Translations under genes and position numbers: made by a program
The notes under the pieces: model-generated
Databases searched by the model: none
The model's input: the letters and a program-made list of their open reading frames with translations, nothing else
Told to the model about the DNA's origin: nothing
In this document: positions 45,325-55,565 of the stretch, one piece after another
Layout: each line of letters starts with the position of its first letter
How positions within the stretch are numbered: position 1 is the first letter of the stretch
NCBI RefSeq assembly: GCF_022879595.1
Contig: NZ_CP084265.1
Span: forward strand, 2,976,001 to 3,040,000
DNA from: Caballeronia sp. Lep1P3
GTDB taxonomy: Bacteria > Pseudomonadota > Gammaproteobacteria > Burkholderiales > Burkholderiaceae
Direction: 5' to 3'
DNA: 64,000 nucleotides

Positions 45325-46095
45325 ATGAGCAACCTCAATTCTCAAACCGTTCTGAGCGTCCATCACTGGACCGACACGCTCTTCAGTTTCACCTGCACGC
45401 GCGACGCCTCGTTCCGCTTCGAAAACGGCCAGTTCACGATGGTCGGCCTCGAAGTCGACGGCAAGCCGCTCCTGCGCGCCTACAGTCTCGCGAGCGCGAA
45501 CTACGAAGAACATCTCGAATTTCTGAGCATCAAGGTGCCGGACGGCCCGCTGACCTCGCGCCTGCAACACCTGAAGGTGGGCGATTCCGTGCTGATCGGC
45601 AAGAAGCCGACGGGCACGCTCGTCGCCGACAATCTGCTGCCGGGCAAGACGCTGTGGCTCCTCTCGACTGGCACGGGCCTCGCTCCGTTCATGTCGATCA
45701 TCAAAGATCCGGACGTCTACGACCGCTACGAGAAGATCGTGCTGACGCATACGTGCCGTTTCGTCGACGAACTCGCGTACAAGGACTTCATCACCGAGCA
45801 TTTGCCGGCGCACGAGCATATCGGCGAGATCGTGTCGGAGAAGCTGCTCTATTACCCGACTGTGACGCGCGAGGAATTCGCGAATCGCGGGCGCATCACC
45901 GATCTCATCGAAACGAAGAAGCTGTTCGCGGATCTCGGCGTCGAGCCTTTCTCGAAGGAAACGGATCGCGTCATGCTCTGCGGCAGCCCGCACATGCTGC
46001 GCGACACACGCCAGTTGCTCGACGACATGGGCTTCGACGAAGGCAGCAACAACCATCCGGGGCACTACGTCGTGGAAAAGGCGTTCGTCGGCTGA
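45325..46095 (+). CDS. fpr: Ferredoxin-NADP reductase
   Basis: 256 residues. FAD-binding RAYSLASANY and NGQFTMVGLEVDG, NADP-binding LLSTGTGLAPFMSII and LCGSPHMLRD, and the C-terminal HYVVEKAFVG are those of the bacterial Fpr subclass. It moves electrons between NADPH and ferredoxin or flavodoxin and is often linked to oxidative-stress defence. It has a solo position with a strong terminator. Confidence 0.95.
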   Translation: MSNLNSQTVLSVHHWTDTLFSFTCTRDASFRFENGQFTMVGLEVDGKPLLRAYSLASANYEEHLEFLSIKVPDGPLTSRLQHLKVGDSVLIGKKPTGTLVADNLLPGKTLWLLSTGTGLAPFMSIIKDPDVYDRYEKIVLTHTCRFVDELAYKDFITEHLPAHEHIGEIVSEKLLYYPTVTREEFANRGRITDLIETKKLFADLGVEPFSKETDRVMLCGSPHMLRDTRQLLDDMGFDEGSNNHPGHYVVEKAFVG

Positions 46096-46120
46096 TCGCT
46101 GCGCGTTTCGCATCGTCGAA

Positions 46121-46149
46121 AGCCGGAGCCTCGCGCTCCGGTTTTTTTT
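46121..46149 (+). terminator. Rho-independent terminator after fpr
   Basis: CCGGAGC (46123-46129) pairs with GCTCCGG (46135-46141) around a 5-base loop, followed by eight T residues. Confidence 0.92.
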
Positions 46150-46336
46150 CGTCTCGCGCAGCCGCTTTGTTACATGTTCTGTAGGTCTTCTTCCTACGCA
46201 TTCCCTGCGCCGATGTTCTCAACGGGCATGAACTTCGCGCCCGAAACCGTTGTCGTGCATGGATTCGAAATAATTTTGAGATATGATGCGCTCACGTTGA
46301 GACGAAGCGCGATGCGCGTTTCGTCCGCCTTCGATG

Positions 46337-46349
46337 TTACAGAGTGTAA
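46337..46349 (+). promoter_or_regulatory. Inverted repeat upstream of the NarL-type sensor kinase
   Basis: TTACA-GAG-TGTAA is a perfect 5-base inverted repeat 66 bases before the kinase start, in an AT-richer promoter gap. A similar TGTTACATGTTCTGTA stretch lies near 46168. Possible operator; no bound protein is implied by the sequence. Confidence 0.4.
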
Positions 46350-46415
46350 ATTTAGTTACGCCCACTCGTGAGGCTCCGAGGACGTATCTCAAGTTGCGCT
46401 CAAAGCGAGGAAAGA

Positions 46416-47261
46416 ATGAACACGTCGGACGTGGTCACGCTCGATGAGCGCGCAACGCCCCGCGCCATGCTGCGCGGCTTCTCTCCTGCGGCGCCGGAAA
46501 GCGCTGTGTCGCCGTATTCCGCTCTGATCGACGCCAAACTCGAAGGCGATCGCGAAATTCAACGTCTGCGCGCGCGCGTCCGCGATCTCGCGATGCAGCT
46601 TTCCCGCGCCGACGAACGCGCGCGCCGCAGCTTGGCGGACGATCTCCACGACGAAACCGGCGCGATTCTCACCGTCGCGAGCCTCGCGATAGGCCGCGCC
46701 GAATTCTCCCTTCCCGCCGATGCGCCCGCCGCTTGCGCCGAAGCGCTTCGCCAGGCGCGCGAATGCCTCGCGGATGTGGCCGAGACGAGCCATCGCCTCG
46801 TCGAAGGTTTGCATGCACCGGCGCTCGATTCGGGCCTGAACGCCGCGCTGGAGCATTTCGTCGCGAGCTTTGCGGCGCGATCGGGAATCCGCGTCGATTT
46901 ATCTTGTTCAGTTGAAAACGCGCTTGACGGCCTTTCCCGTGAAATGGCGCTCGCGCTTTTGCGCGTGACGCAGGAAGCGCTCGGCAACGTCGCGCGCCAC
47001 GCGCACGCCACGCACGCGACGGTCAACATCACCGCCGATGCCCACGCGCTGACGCTCGTCATCGACGACGACGGCATCGGCATGACGCCTGCCGCGCGGC
47101 GCAAGAGCGGGCGCTTCGGGCTGGCCGGCATGCGCGCGCGCTGCGAAGCCTTCGGCGGCACGTTGCGCGTGGCATCGTCGAGGAGCGGCGGGACGTCCGT
47201 GCGCGCGCGGCTGCCGTGGAACGCTGCATCGCGCCCCGCGCTGCGCGCCGTCAACGGCTGA
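46416..47261 (+). CDS. Soluble NarL-type sensor histidine kinase
   Basis: 281 residues from ATG 46416, which has GCGAGGAAAG just upstream. The protein has no membrane segment and no recognised sensor domain. A coiled region leads into the HisKA_3 box RSLADDLHDETGAILT with the phospho-acceptor His in DLHDE. The ATPase domain has TQEALGNVARHAHAT, DDDGIGM and GRFGLAGMRARCEAFGG. It phosphorylates the response regulator encoded 8 bases downstream. The signal must reach the N-terminal 75 residues or a partner protein. Confidence 0.9.
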   Translation: MNTSDVVTLDERATPRAMLRGFSPAAPESAVSPYSALIDAKLEGDREIQRLRARVRDLAMQLSRADERARRSLADDLHDETGAILTVASLAIGRAEFSLPADAPAACAEALRQARECLADVAETSHRLVEGLHAPALDSGLNAALEHFVASFAARSGIRVDLSCSVENALDGLSREMALALLRVTQEALGNVARHAHATHATVNITADAHALTLVIDDDGIGMTPAARRKSGRFGLAGMRARCEAFGGTLRVASSRSGGTSVRARLPWNAASRPALRAVNG

Positions 47262-47269
47262 CTCCGTCC

Positions 47270-47926
47270 ATGACGCTCAAAGTCCTTCTCGCCGACGACC
47301 ACGCCATCGTGCGCCGTGGCGTCGCGCAATTGCTGCTGGAGCGCGGCGCGGCATCGGAAGTCGATGAAGCCGGAACCGGCGCGCAGGCGCTCACGCTCGC
47401 GAGCCAGCGCACGTTCGACGTCGTCCTGCTCGACATTTCCCTGCCGGACACGAACGGCCTCGACGTGCTGAAGCGCCTGAAACGCGATGTGCCGGACCTG
47501 CCCGTGCTGATGTTCTCGATGTACCGCGAAGATCAATACGCGGTGCGCGCACTCAAGGCCGGCGCCGCGGGCTATCTATCGAAGACCGCGGACCCCGCGC
47601 TGATGATCCGCGCGATCCAGCAGGTCGCGTCGCGCCGCAAGTTCGTCAGCCCCGAGATGGCCGAAGCGCTCGCCACTTACGTCTCGCTCGACGCCGACCA
47701 CATGCCGCACGAGAAGCTATCCGACCGCGAATTCCAAACGCTTTGCATGCTCGCGTCCGGCAAGCGGCTGACCGATATCGCGCACGCGCTATCGCTGTCG
47801 GTCAAGACGGTGAGCGTGTATCGCGCGCGGTTGCTCGACAAAATGAAGCTCGCGAACAACGCCGAACTCACGTTCTATGTGATGAGCAACCGGCTCGTCG
47901 ATATGAACCCGGCCATCGCCGGTTAG
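47270..47926 (+). CDS. NarL/FixJ-type response regulator
   Basis: 218 residues from ATG 47270. Receiver domain with acidic residues in LLADDHAIVRRG, phospho-acceptor Asp in VVLLDISLPDTNGLD, and Lys in YLSKTADP. The LuxR-type helix-turn-helix is at the C-terminus (LSDREFQTLCMLASGKRLTDIAHALSLSVKTVSVYRARLL). Targets are unknown. It is the cognate partner of the upstream kinase. Confidence 0.93.
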   Translation: MTLKVLLADDHAIVRRGVAQLLLERGAASEVDEAGTGAQALTLASQRTFDVVLLDISLPDTNGLDVLKRLKRDVPDLPVLMFSMYREDQYAVRALKAGAAGYLSKTADPALMIRAIQQVASRRKFVSPEMAEALATYVSLDADHMPHEKLSDREFQTLCMLASGKRLTDIAHALSLSVKTVSVYRARLLDKMKLANNAELTFYVMSNRLVDMNPAIAG

Positions 47927-48014
47927 CACGCCATTTATCCTGCCCAAGATAAATCGCGTGCGGCAACGCGTTCGCTGCCCAAATCGTGGGCATTTCCCTC
48001 GTCTCCGATAAAAT

Positions 48015-48030
48015 GGCGGGTTTTCCCGCC
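48015..48030 (+). promoter_or_regulatory. Hairpin in the permease leader
   Basis: GGCGGG-TTTT-CCCGCC forms a tight 6-base stem 36 bases before the permease start and a few bases after a GATAAAAT promoter-like box. It could be a leader hairpin or an operator; there is no T run to make it a terminator. Confidence 0.35.
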
Positions 48031-48065
48031 GCAGGGCGCACGCGCGCCGAAGGAGACTTACCGCA

Positions 48066-49508
48066 ATGTCGTTGTTCCGCAAGAAAAACATCGAGCACAT
48101 GCTGGCCGGCGCGCACAGCACGTCACTTAAAAAAACGCTGGGCGCGCTCGATCTCACGTTCCTCGGTATTGGCGCAATCATCGGCACGGGGATTTTCGTG
48201 CTGACGGGCACGGGCGCGGTTCAGGCCGGCCCCGCGCTCATGATTTCGTTTCTCGTCGCGGCCGTTGCGTGCTGCTTCGCGGCGCTCGCTTACGCTGAAT
48301 TCTCGTCGACGATTCCGGTCGCCGGCTCCATCTACACCTATTCCTACGCGACGCTCGGCGAACTGGCGGCGTGGATCATCGGCTGGGACCTGATGCTCGA
48401 ATACGGGCTCGCGACTTCGGCCGTCTCTGTCGGATGGTCGGGCTATCTGCAATCGCTGCTGTCGGGCTTCGGCATCAGCCTGCCGACCGTGCTGAGCGCC
48501 GCACCCGGCGCGCTGCCGGGCCACGTCACGTACTTCAACCTGCCCGCTTTCCTCGTGATGATGGTCATTACGTGGCTGCTGTCGATGGGCGTGAAGGAAT
48601 CCACGCGCATCAACAACATCATGGTGGCGATCAAGGTCACGGTCGTGCTGCTGGTGATCGCGGTCGGCGTGTTCCACGTCAAGCCGGCGAACTGGCATCC
48701 GTTCATGCCACGCGGCTGGTCGGGCGTATTCGGCGCGGCAGCCGTGATGTTCTTCGCGTTCATCGGCTTCGATTCGGTCTCGTCCGCCGCCGAGGAAGTG
48801 AAGAACCCGAAGCGCGATCTTCCCATTGGCATCATCGCGTCGCTCGCGGTGTGCGCGGTACTGTACGTGGCGGTCGCGGCCGTGGTGACGGGCATCGTGC
48901 CGGCGGCGCAGTTCGCGAGCATCTCGCATCCGGTCTCGTATGCGCTGCAAGTGGCGGGACAGAACTGGGTGGCCGGTTTCATCGATCTGGGCGCGGTGCT
49001 CGGCATGCTCACCGTGATTCTCGTCATGAGCTACGGCCAGACGCGCATCATCTACGCGATGTCGCGCGACGGTCTGCTCCCCGCGCGGCTCTCGAAGGTG
49101 CATCCGCGCTACTCGACGCCGTTCCTCACCACATGGCTCGTCGGCCTCTTCTTCGGGCTGATAGGCGCGCTCGTGCCGCTCAACGTGCTTGCCGAACTCA
49201 TCAACATCGGCACGCTCGCCGCGTTCTCGATGGTCTCCATCGCCGTGCTGATCCTGCGCCGCACGCATCCGCACCTGCCGCGCGCGTTCCGCTGCCCCGG
49301 CGTGCCGGTCGTGCCGGTTCTCGCGGTGGCGTCGTGCCTGTTCCTGATGGTCAATCTTCAGGCGATGACGTGGGTCGCTTTCGTCGTGTGGCTCGTGATC
49401 GGCCTCGCGATCTACTTCGTCTACTCGCGCCATCATGCGGTGCTCGGCCGCCCGAGCGTCGCGGCGCAGGGTGCGAAAGCCGCCGAGCGCGAACGCGTGA
49501 CGCACTGA
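48066..49508 (+). CDS. APC-superfamily amino-acid permease (cationic amino-acid transporter-like)
   Basis: 480 residues, about 12 membrane helices. The helix-1 substrate motif GIGAIIGTGIFVLTG, the FIGFDSVSSAAEEVKNP signature and YAMSRDGLLPARLSKVHP are typical of the CAT/YfnA group of APC transporters. It imports amino acids with protons. Which amino acid is not readable. It has its own terminator. A leader hairpin lies at 48015-48030. Confidence 0.9.
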   Translation: MSLFRKKNIEHMLAGAHSTSLKKTLGALDLTFLGIGAIIGTGIFVLTGTGAVQAGPALMISFLVAAVACCFAALAYAEFSSTIPVAGSIYTYSYATLGELAAWIIGWDLMLEYGLATSAVSVGWSGYLQSLLSGFGISLPTVLSAAPGALPGHVTYFNLPAFLVMMVITWLLSMGVKESTRINNIMVAIKVTVVLLVIAVGVFHVKPANWHPFMPRGWSGVFGAAAVMFFAFIGFDSVSSAAEEVKNPKRDLPIGIIASLAVCAVLYVAVAAVVTGIVPAAQFASISHPVSYALQVAGQNWVAGFIDLGAVLGMLTVILVMSYGQTRIIYAMSRDGLLPARLSKVHPRYSTPFLTTWLVGLFFGLIGALVPLNVLAELINIGTLAAFSMVSIAVLILRRTHPHLPRAFRCPGVPVVPVLAVASCLFLMVNLQAMTWVAFVVWLVIGLAIYFVYSRHHAVLGRPSVAAQGAKAAERERVTH

Positions 49509-49532
49509 TCGCCAGCCGTCGCACGCGCGAAG

Positions 49533-49560
49533 CGCCGCCCTCCGGGGCGGCGTTTTTTTT
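49533..49560 (+). terminator. Rho-independent terminator after the permease
   Basis: CGCCGCCC (49533-49540) pairs perfectly with GGGCGGCG (49545-49552) around TCCG, followed by eight T residues. Confidence 0.93.
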
Positions 49561-49733
49561 GCCCGATGCGGCGACGGCACGGGCGTGCGCCTAATGGCGA
49601 CGCCCGCCGATTTGTGCTTTACTCGCCGTACACATAACACCTATTCCCAGCCGGACGCGAAGCGCAGGCAGGTGCAAGACGTGGTGACATGCGTGGCGCG
49701 AGGCGGAGGCTGGTTCATCCTTTGGAGACAGTA

Positions 49734-50210
<477 letters not shown>

Positions 50211-50259
50211 CGCAATTTCCACTCGGACACGATCTGTCGCGCCTATTACGGAGACCGCG

Positions 50260-52647
50260 ATGAATGCTCCTGAGCAACAGAAACTGATCGGCGCTGGCGT
50301 GAAGCGCAAGGAAGACTATCGCTTCCTGACGGGCGCGGGCCAGTACACCGATGACGTCGTTCTTCCGCAGCAAAGCTACGGCGTGTTCCTGCGCTCGCCG
50401 CACGCGCACGCGCGCATCCGCGGCATCGACATCGAAGCGGCGAAGGCGTCGCCGGGCGTGATCGCCGTCTTTACCGGCAAGGATCTCGCGAGCGAAAACG
50501 TCGGCGGATTGCCGTGCGGCTGGCTCATCCACAGCACGGACGGCTCGCCGATGCACGAGCCGCCGCATCCGGTCATCGCGCACGACAAGGCGCTGCACGT
50601 GGGCGATCAGGTCGCGCTCGTCGTTGCGGAATCGCTGAAGGAAGCGAAGGATGCGGTGGAACTCATCGACGTCGATTACGACGTGCTGCCCGCCGTCGTC
50701 GATACGGCGAGCGCGGCGTCCGAAGGCCAGCCGCTCGTTCACGACAGCGTGCCGGGCAACGTCTGCTACAACTGGGGCCACGGCGACAAGGCGCGCACCG
50801 ACGCCGCGTTCGCGCAGGCCGCGCATGTCACGACGCTCGACATCGTGAACCAGCGCCTGATTCCGAACGCCATCGAGCCGCGCGCGGTCAACGCGAGCTA
50901 TTCGAGGCACGACGACAGCTACACGGTGTACGTCGCGAATCAGAACCCGCACGTCGAGCGTCTGCTGATGGCCGCGTTCGTGCTGTCGCTGCCGGAGTCG
51001 AAGCTGCGCGTGATCGCGCCGGATGTCGGCGGCGGCTTCGGCTCGAAGATTTTCCTGTACGCGGAAGACGTGGCGCTCACGTGGGCGTCGAAGAAAGTCG
51101 GGCGGCCGATAAAATGGGCGGCCGAGCGTTCCGAAGCGTTCGTCTCCGACGCGCACGGCCGCGACCACGTGACGAAAGCCGAGCTCGCGCTCGACAACGA
51201 CGGCAAGTTCCTCGCGATGCGCGTCCACACGACGGCCAACATGGGCGCGTATCTGTCGACGTTCGCGTCGTCGGTGCCGACCGTGCTGTACGCGACGCTG
51301 CTCGCCGGCCAGTACGCCACGCCCGCGATCTACGCCGAAGTGAAAGCGGTCTTCACGAACACCGTTCCCGTCGATGCCTACCGCGGCGCGGGCCGCCCCG
51401 AAGCGACCTACGTGGTCGAACGCCTCGTCGAAACGGCGGCGCGCGAGCTGAACATCGATCCGGTCGAATTGCGCCGCCGCAACTTTATCCGCGAGTTTCC
51501 GTATGCGACGCCCGTCGGCCTCACCTACGACACCGGCGACTACGACGCCTGCCTGAACCGCGCGCTCGAACTCGCGGATGTCGCCGGTTTCGCGCAGCGC
51601 CGCGCGCAGTCGGAAAAGGAAGGCAAGCTGCGCGGCATCGGCTATTCGTGCTACATCGAGGCGTGCGGGCTCGCGCCGTCGAATGTGGCGGGGGCGCTCG
51701 GCGCGCGCGCCGGCCTCTTCGAAGCGGGCGAAGTGCGCGTGCATCCGACCGGCTCGGTCACGGTGTTCACCGGCTCGCACAGCCACGGCCAGGGGCACGA
51801 GACGACGTTCGCGCAGGTCGTCGCGGACAGGCTCGGCGTCGCGATCGAGAACGTCGACGTTATTCACGGCGACACCGGACGCATTCCGTTCGGCATGGGC
51901 ACGTATGGATCGCGCTCGATCTCGGTCGGCGGCTCGGCGATCATGAAGGCGCTCGACAAGGTCGAAGCGAAGGCCAAGAAAATCGCCGCGCATTTGCTGG
52001 AGGCATCGGCGGAAGACATCGAGTTCGAGAACGGCGTGTTCCGCGTGGCGGGCACGGACCGCACGAAGAGCTTCGCGGAGGTCTCGCTCGCCGCCTACGT
52101 GCCGCACAACTTCCCGCTCGAAACGATGGAACCGGGTCTCAACGAGAACGCGTTCTACGACCCGACCAACTTCACGTATCCGTCGGGCGCGTATGTGTGC
52201 GAAGTCGAAGTGGACCGTGACACCGGCGAAACGCGCATCCAGAAGTTCACCGCGGTGGACGACTTCGGCAACGTCATCAATCCGATGATCGTCGAAGGGC
52301 AAGTGCACGGCGGCCTCGGGCAAGGCATCGGCCAGGCGATGCTCGAACGCTGCGTGTACGACAAGGAAAACGGCCAGTTGCTCTCCGGCTCGTTCATGGA
52401 CTACGCGATGCCGCACGCGATCGATCTGCCAAGCTTCACCGTCGAAACCGCGAAAGGCACGCCGTGCACGCACAACCCGCTCGGTGTGAAAGGCTGCGGC
52501 GAAGCGGGCGCCATCGGCTCGCCGCCCGCCGTCATCAACGCGATTCTCGACGCGCTCGCGCCGCTCGGCGTCAAGGACTTGCAGATGCCCGCCACGCCGC
52601 ATCGCGTGTGGACCGCGATGCACGCCGCCGCCCATCCGAACGCCTGA
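50260..52647 (+). CDS. Molybdenum hydroxylase large subunit, form II (CoxL-like)
   Basis: 795 residues, the molybdopterin-cytosine-dinucleotide subunit of the xanthine dehydrogenase family. The active-site loop reads AYRGAGR (residues 373-379), the mark of form II enzymes, and not the AYXCSFR of true form I CO dehydrogenase; the copper-binding Cys is therefore absent. The catalytic Glu is Glu748 in GCGEAGAIG. Substrate is unknown; CO oxidation is unlikely to be the main role. Situated between the CoxS and CoxM genes. Confidence 0.93.
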   Translation: MNAPEQQKLIGAGVKRKEDYRFLTGAGQYTDDVVLPQQSYGVFLRSPHAHARIRGIDIEAAKASPGVIAVFTGKDLASENVGGLPCGWLIHSTDGSPMHEPPHPVIAHDKALHVGDQVALVVAESLKEAKDAVELIDVDYDVLPAVVDTASAASEGQPLVHDSVPGNVCYNWGHGDKARTDAAFAQAAHVTTLDIVNQRLIPNAIEPRAVNASYSRHDDSYTVYVANQNPHVERLLMAAFVLSLPESKLRVIAPDVGGGFGSKIFLYAEDVALTWASKKVGRPIKWAAERSEAFVSDAHGRDHVTKAELALDNDGKFLAMRVHTTANMGAYLSTFASSVPTVLYATLLAGQYATPAIYAEVKAVFTNTVPVDAYRGAGRPEATYVVERLVETAARELNIDPVELRRRNFIREFPYATPVGLTYDTGDYDACLNRALELADVAGFAQRRAQSEKEGKLRGIGYSCYIEACGLAPSNVAGALGARAGLFEAGEVRVHPTGSVTVFTGSHSHGQGHETTFAQVVADRLGVAIENVDVIHGDTGRIPFGMGTYGSRSISVGGSAIMKALDKVEAKAKKIAAHLLEASAEDIEFENGVFRVAGTDRTKSFAEVSLAAYVPHNFPLETMEPGLNENAFYDPTNFTYPSGAYVCEVEVDRDTGETRIQKFTAVDDFGNVINPMIVEGQVHGGLGQGIGQAMLERCVYDKENGQLLSGSFMDYAMPHAIDLPSFTVETAKGTPCTHNPLGVKGCGEAGAIGSPPAVINAILDALAPLGVKDLQMPATPHRVWTAMHAAAHPNA

Positions 52648-52660
52648 CGGAGAACCAGAC

Positions 52661-53467
52661 ATGTACTCATTCGACTATCAACGTCCGGAAGACGCGCAGG
52701 CGGCGGTCGCGTCCTTGAGCGGCAATGGCGACGCCAAATTTCTCGCGGGCGGCCAGAGCCTTCTGCCGACCATGCGCCTGCGGCTCGCGCAGCCGTCCGC
52801 GCTGATCGACGTGACGCGCATCGCGTCGATGAAAACGGTCGCGCTCGATGCGGGCAAGCTGGCCATCGGCGGCGGCATGTGCCACGCGCAGGTCGGCGCG
52901 AACGCGGACGTGAAGCGCGCGCTGCCGGGACTCGCGGACCTCGCGAGCCGCATCGGGGACCGGCAGGTGCGCGAGCGCGGCACCATCGGCGGATCGCTCG
53001 CCAACGACGATCCCGCCGCGTGCTATCCGTCCGCCGTGCTCGCGCTGAACGCGACCATCGTGACGGACCGCCGCCGCATCGCCGCCGACGACTTTTTCAT
53101 CGGCATGTACGAGACCGCGCTCGAACCCGACGAACTGATCACGGCCGTCGAGTTTCCGCTCGCCGAGCGCGCGGGCTACGAGAAGTTTCGCAATCCCGCG
53201 TCGCATTTCGCGCTCGTCGGCGTGTTCGTCGCGAAGCATGCGGACGGCGTGCGCGTCGGCGTGACGGGCGCGGCGCCTTCCGTTTTCCGGCCGAAGGAAT
53301 TGGAGGCGGCGTTGTCGAGGGATTTCTCGGTGGCGTCGGCGCGCAGCGTGACGATCTCGCCAGACGGCCTCAACGACGACATGCACGCGAGCGCCGACTA
53401 TCGCGCGCATCTGATTCCGGTGCTCGCGGGCCGCGCGATCGAACGCGCGCTGTCCTTCGCCGCGTGA
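52661..53467 (+). CDS. Molybdenum hydroxylase FAD subunit (CoxM-like)
   Basis: 268 residues. The vanillyl-alcohol-oxidase-type FAD-binding motifs are AGGQSLLPTMRLR (residues about 29-41) and TIGGSLANDDPAACYPS. The C-terminal CO-dehydrogenase flavoprotein domain follows. It takes electrons from CoxS and reduces an external acceptor. The TGA stop overlaps the MoxR start (TGATGA). Confidence 0.94.
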   Translation: MYSFDYQRPEDAQAAVASLSGNGDAKFLAGGQSLLPTMRLRLAQPSALIDVTRIASMKTVALDAGKLAIGGGMCHAQVGANADVKRALPGLADLASRIGDRQVRERGTIGGSLANDDPAACYPSAVLALNATIVTDRRRIAADDFFIGMYETALEPDELITAVEFPLAERAGYEKFRNPASHFALVGVFVAKHADGVRVGVTGAAPSVFRPKELEAALSRDFSVASARSVTISPDGLNDDMHASADYRAHLIPVLAGRAIERALSFAA

Positions 53468-54366
53468 TGATCGACGAACCCGCTTCCATCGACGAGACGC
53501 TCGCGCGCCTGCGCGAGCAGCACTACTTCGCGAGCCGGGAACTGGCGACGGCGCTTTTTCTCGCGCTGAAAATGCAGCGCCCGCTCTTTCTCGAAGGCGA
53601 GCCGGGCGTCGGCAAGACCGAGCTTGCGAAGGCGGCGGCGGGGCTGTGCGGGACGACGCTTTTGCGTCTGCAATGCTACGAAGGGCTGGACACCGCGAGC
53701 GCGCTGTACGAATGGGACTATCCGCGCCAGATCATGGCGCTGCGGCTCGCGGAAGCATCGGGCGAAACGCCGTCGAACGATTCGCTGTATCGCGGCGAGT
53801 TCTTGCTCAAGCGCCCGCTCTTGCAGGCGCTCTTGCCCGATCCCGCGAATGCACACGCGCGCCGCGTGCTTCTGATCGATGAAATCGACCGTGCCGACGA
53901 GCCGTTCGAAGCGTTTCTGCTGGAACTGCTGTCGGATTTTCAGGTGTCGATTCCCGAGTACGGCACCGTGCGCGCCGCCCGGGCGCCGCTCGTCGTGATG
54001 ACGTCGAACCGCACGCGCGAAGTCCACGATGCGTTGAAGCGCCGGTGCCTGTATCAGTGGATCGGCTATCCCGAGCGCGACGTGGAACTGGAGATCGTCG
54101 CGGCGCGCGCGCCCGAGACGGGCCGCGCGTTGCAGGCGCGCGCGGTCGCGTTCGTCCACCAGTTGCGCACGATGGACTTGTTCAAGGCGCCGGGCGTGGC
54201 GGAAACGATCGACTGGTGCCGCGCGCTCGCGGCGCTGTCGGTGTCGGAACTCGATCCGCAATCGGTGCAGAACACGCTCGGCGTCCTGCTCAAGTACCAG
54301 GACGATCTCGCGCGCATGGACGCATCGACGCTCGCGCACTGTCTGTCCGCAGCGGCCGCGACGTGA
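53467..54366 (+). CDS. MoxR-type AAA+ ATPase (CoxD-like)
   Basis: 299 residues. Walker A is EGEPGVGKTELAKA (from residue about 44), Walker B is LLIDEIDRADEPFE, and sensor 1 is VMTSNRTREVHDALKRR. In the cox system CoxD is the ATPase that helps assemble the metal-sulfur active site, working with the VWA protein CoxE encoded next. Start overlaps the CoxM stop; stop overlaps a GTG that could also start CoxE. Confidence 0.92.
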   Translation: MIDEPASIDETLARLREQHYFASRELATALFLALKMQRPLFLEGEPGVGKTELAKAAAGLCGTTLLRLQCYEGLDTASALYEWDYPRQIMALRLAEASGETPSNDSLYRGEFLLKRPLLQALLPDPANAHARRVLLIDEIDRADEPFEAFLLELLSDFQVSIPEYGTVRAARAPLVVMTSNRTREVHDALKRRCLYQWIGYPERDVELEIVAARAPETGRALQARAVAFVHQLRTMDLFKAPGVAETIDWCRALAALSVSELDPQSVQNTLGVLLKYQDDLARMDASTLAHCLSAAAAT

Positions 54367-54368
54367 CG

Positions 54369-55565
54369 ATGGAACCGCTCGCGCGCAACGTCGTCCATTT
54401 CGTGCGCCTGCTGCGAGGCGCGGGGCTCGGCATGTCGCCGGCGCAAGCGGTCGATGCGCTCGATGCGCTGCGCTTCATCGACATCGCCCGCCGCGACGAC
54501 GTGCGCGCCGCGCTCGCGTGCCTGCTCGTGCACGCAAGCGACGAGCGCGACATCTTCGATTCCGCGTTCGACCTCTTCTGGCGCGATCCCGACTGGGAAG
54601 GCAAGCTGCGCGCGCTTTTGCTGCCGAAGATCAAGAGCGGGGCGCCGCCGCCCAAGCGCAACAACCGTCTCGCCGATGCCCTCGCGACGCGCGCCGCGAG
54701 TGAAGAGAAGCCGCATCGCGAGGAAAAGGCCGAGGAAGCGCACGCGCGCATGTCGTTCAGCGCGCAGGAACGCCTGAGCCACCGCGACTTCGACACGCTC
54801 ACCGCCGACGAGTGGCGCGCGCTGCGGCATCAGATTCGCGCGCATCGGCTGCCGCTTGCGACCGAGCCGACGCGCAGGCTCAAGGCGGCATCGCGCGGCA
54901 CGCATGCGGACTTGCGCGCGAGCGCGCGGCAAGCCGTGCGCGCGGGCGGCGACTGGACCGTGTGGAAATATCGCGCGGCCGTGGAGCGTCGCCCGCCGCT
55001 CGTCCTGCTGCTCGACATCTCCGGTTCGATGAGCGCGTATTCGCGCGCGGTGCTGTATTTCTGTCATGCGCTCTTGCAATCGCGCGAGCGTCTGCAGGTC
55101 TTTCTCTTCGGCACGCGCCTCACGAACGCGACGCGCGCACTGCGCAAACGCGATCCCGATGTCGCGATCGCCGCGCTCGGCGCGCAGGTCGCGGACTGGT
55201 CGGGCGGCACGCGCATCGGCGCGGCGCTCGCGGAATTCAACCGGCGCTGGGCGCGTCGCGTGCTCGCGGGCCGCGCGACGGTGCTTCTCGTCACCGATGG
55301 ACTGGACCACGACGCCATCGACGTGCTGGATGCGGAAATGGCGCGGCTCAAGCGATTCGCGCATCGGCTGGTGTGGCTCAATCCGCTGCTCGGATTCGCC
55401 GGCTTCACGCCGCGCGCGCGAGGCGTGCGCGCGATCCTGCCGCACGTCGACGCGATGCTCGCGGCTCACAACCTCGACAGCCTCGCCGCTGTCGGCCGGG
55501 AACTGGCGGCGCTTTCCACGCGCGGCGCGTCCCGGACGCCTGGAGGACACACCCGATGGAACTGA
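54369..55565 (+). CDS. VWA-domain protein (CoxE-like)
   Basis: 398 residues from ATG 54369; GTG 54363, overlapping the MoxR stop as GTGA, is an alternative start. The N-terminal half is helical and charged, and the C-terminal VWA domain has the MIDAS motif LLDISGSMSAYS with Thr and Asp further on (VTDGLDHD). CoxE partners the MoxR ATPase in cofactor maturation. Its end overlaps the CoxG gene by 10 bases. Confidence 0.92.
   Translation: MEPLARNVVHFVRLLRGAGLGMSPAQAVDALDALRFIDIARRDDVRAALACLLVHASDERDIFDSAFDLFWRDPDWEGKLRALLLPKIKSGAPPPKRNNRLADALATRAASEEKPHREEKAEEAHARMSFSAQERLSHRDFDTLTADEWRALRHQIRAHRLPLATEPTRRLKAASRGTHADLRASARQAVRAGGDWTVWKYRAAVERRPPLVLLLDISGSMSAYSRAVLYFCHALLQSRERLQVFLFGTRLTNATRALRKRDPDVAIAALGAQVADWSGGTRIGAALAEFNRRWARRVLAGRATVLLVTDGLDHDAIDVLDAEMARLKRFAHRLVWLNPLLGFAGFTPRARGVRAILPHVDAMLAAHNLDSLAAVGRELAALSTRGASRTPGGHTRWN

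Noticed and set aside
50260..52647. Calling the CoxL protein a carbon monoxide dehydrogenase
   Set aside because: The active-site loop is AYRGAGR (form II), without the Cys that holds copper in true CO dehydrogenase.
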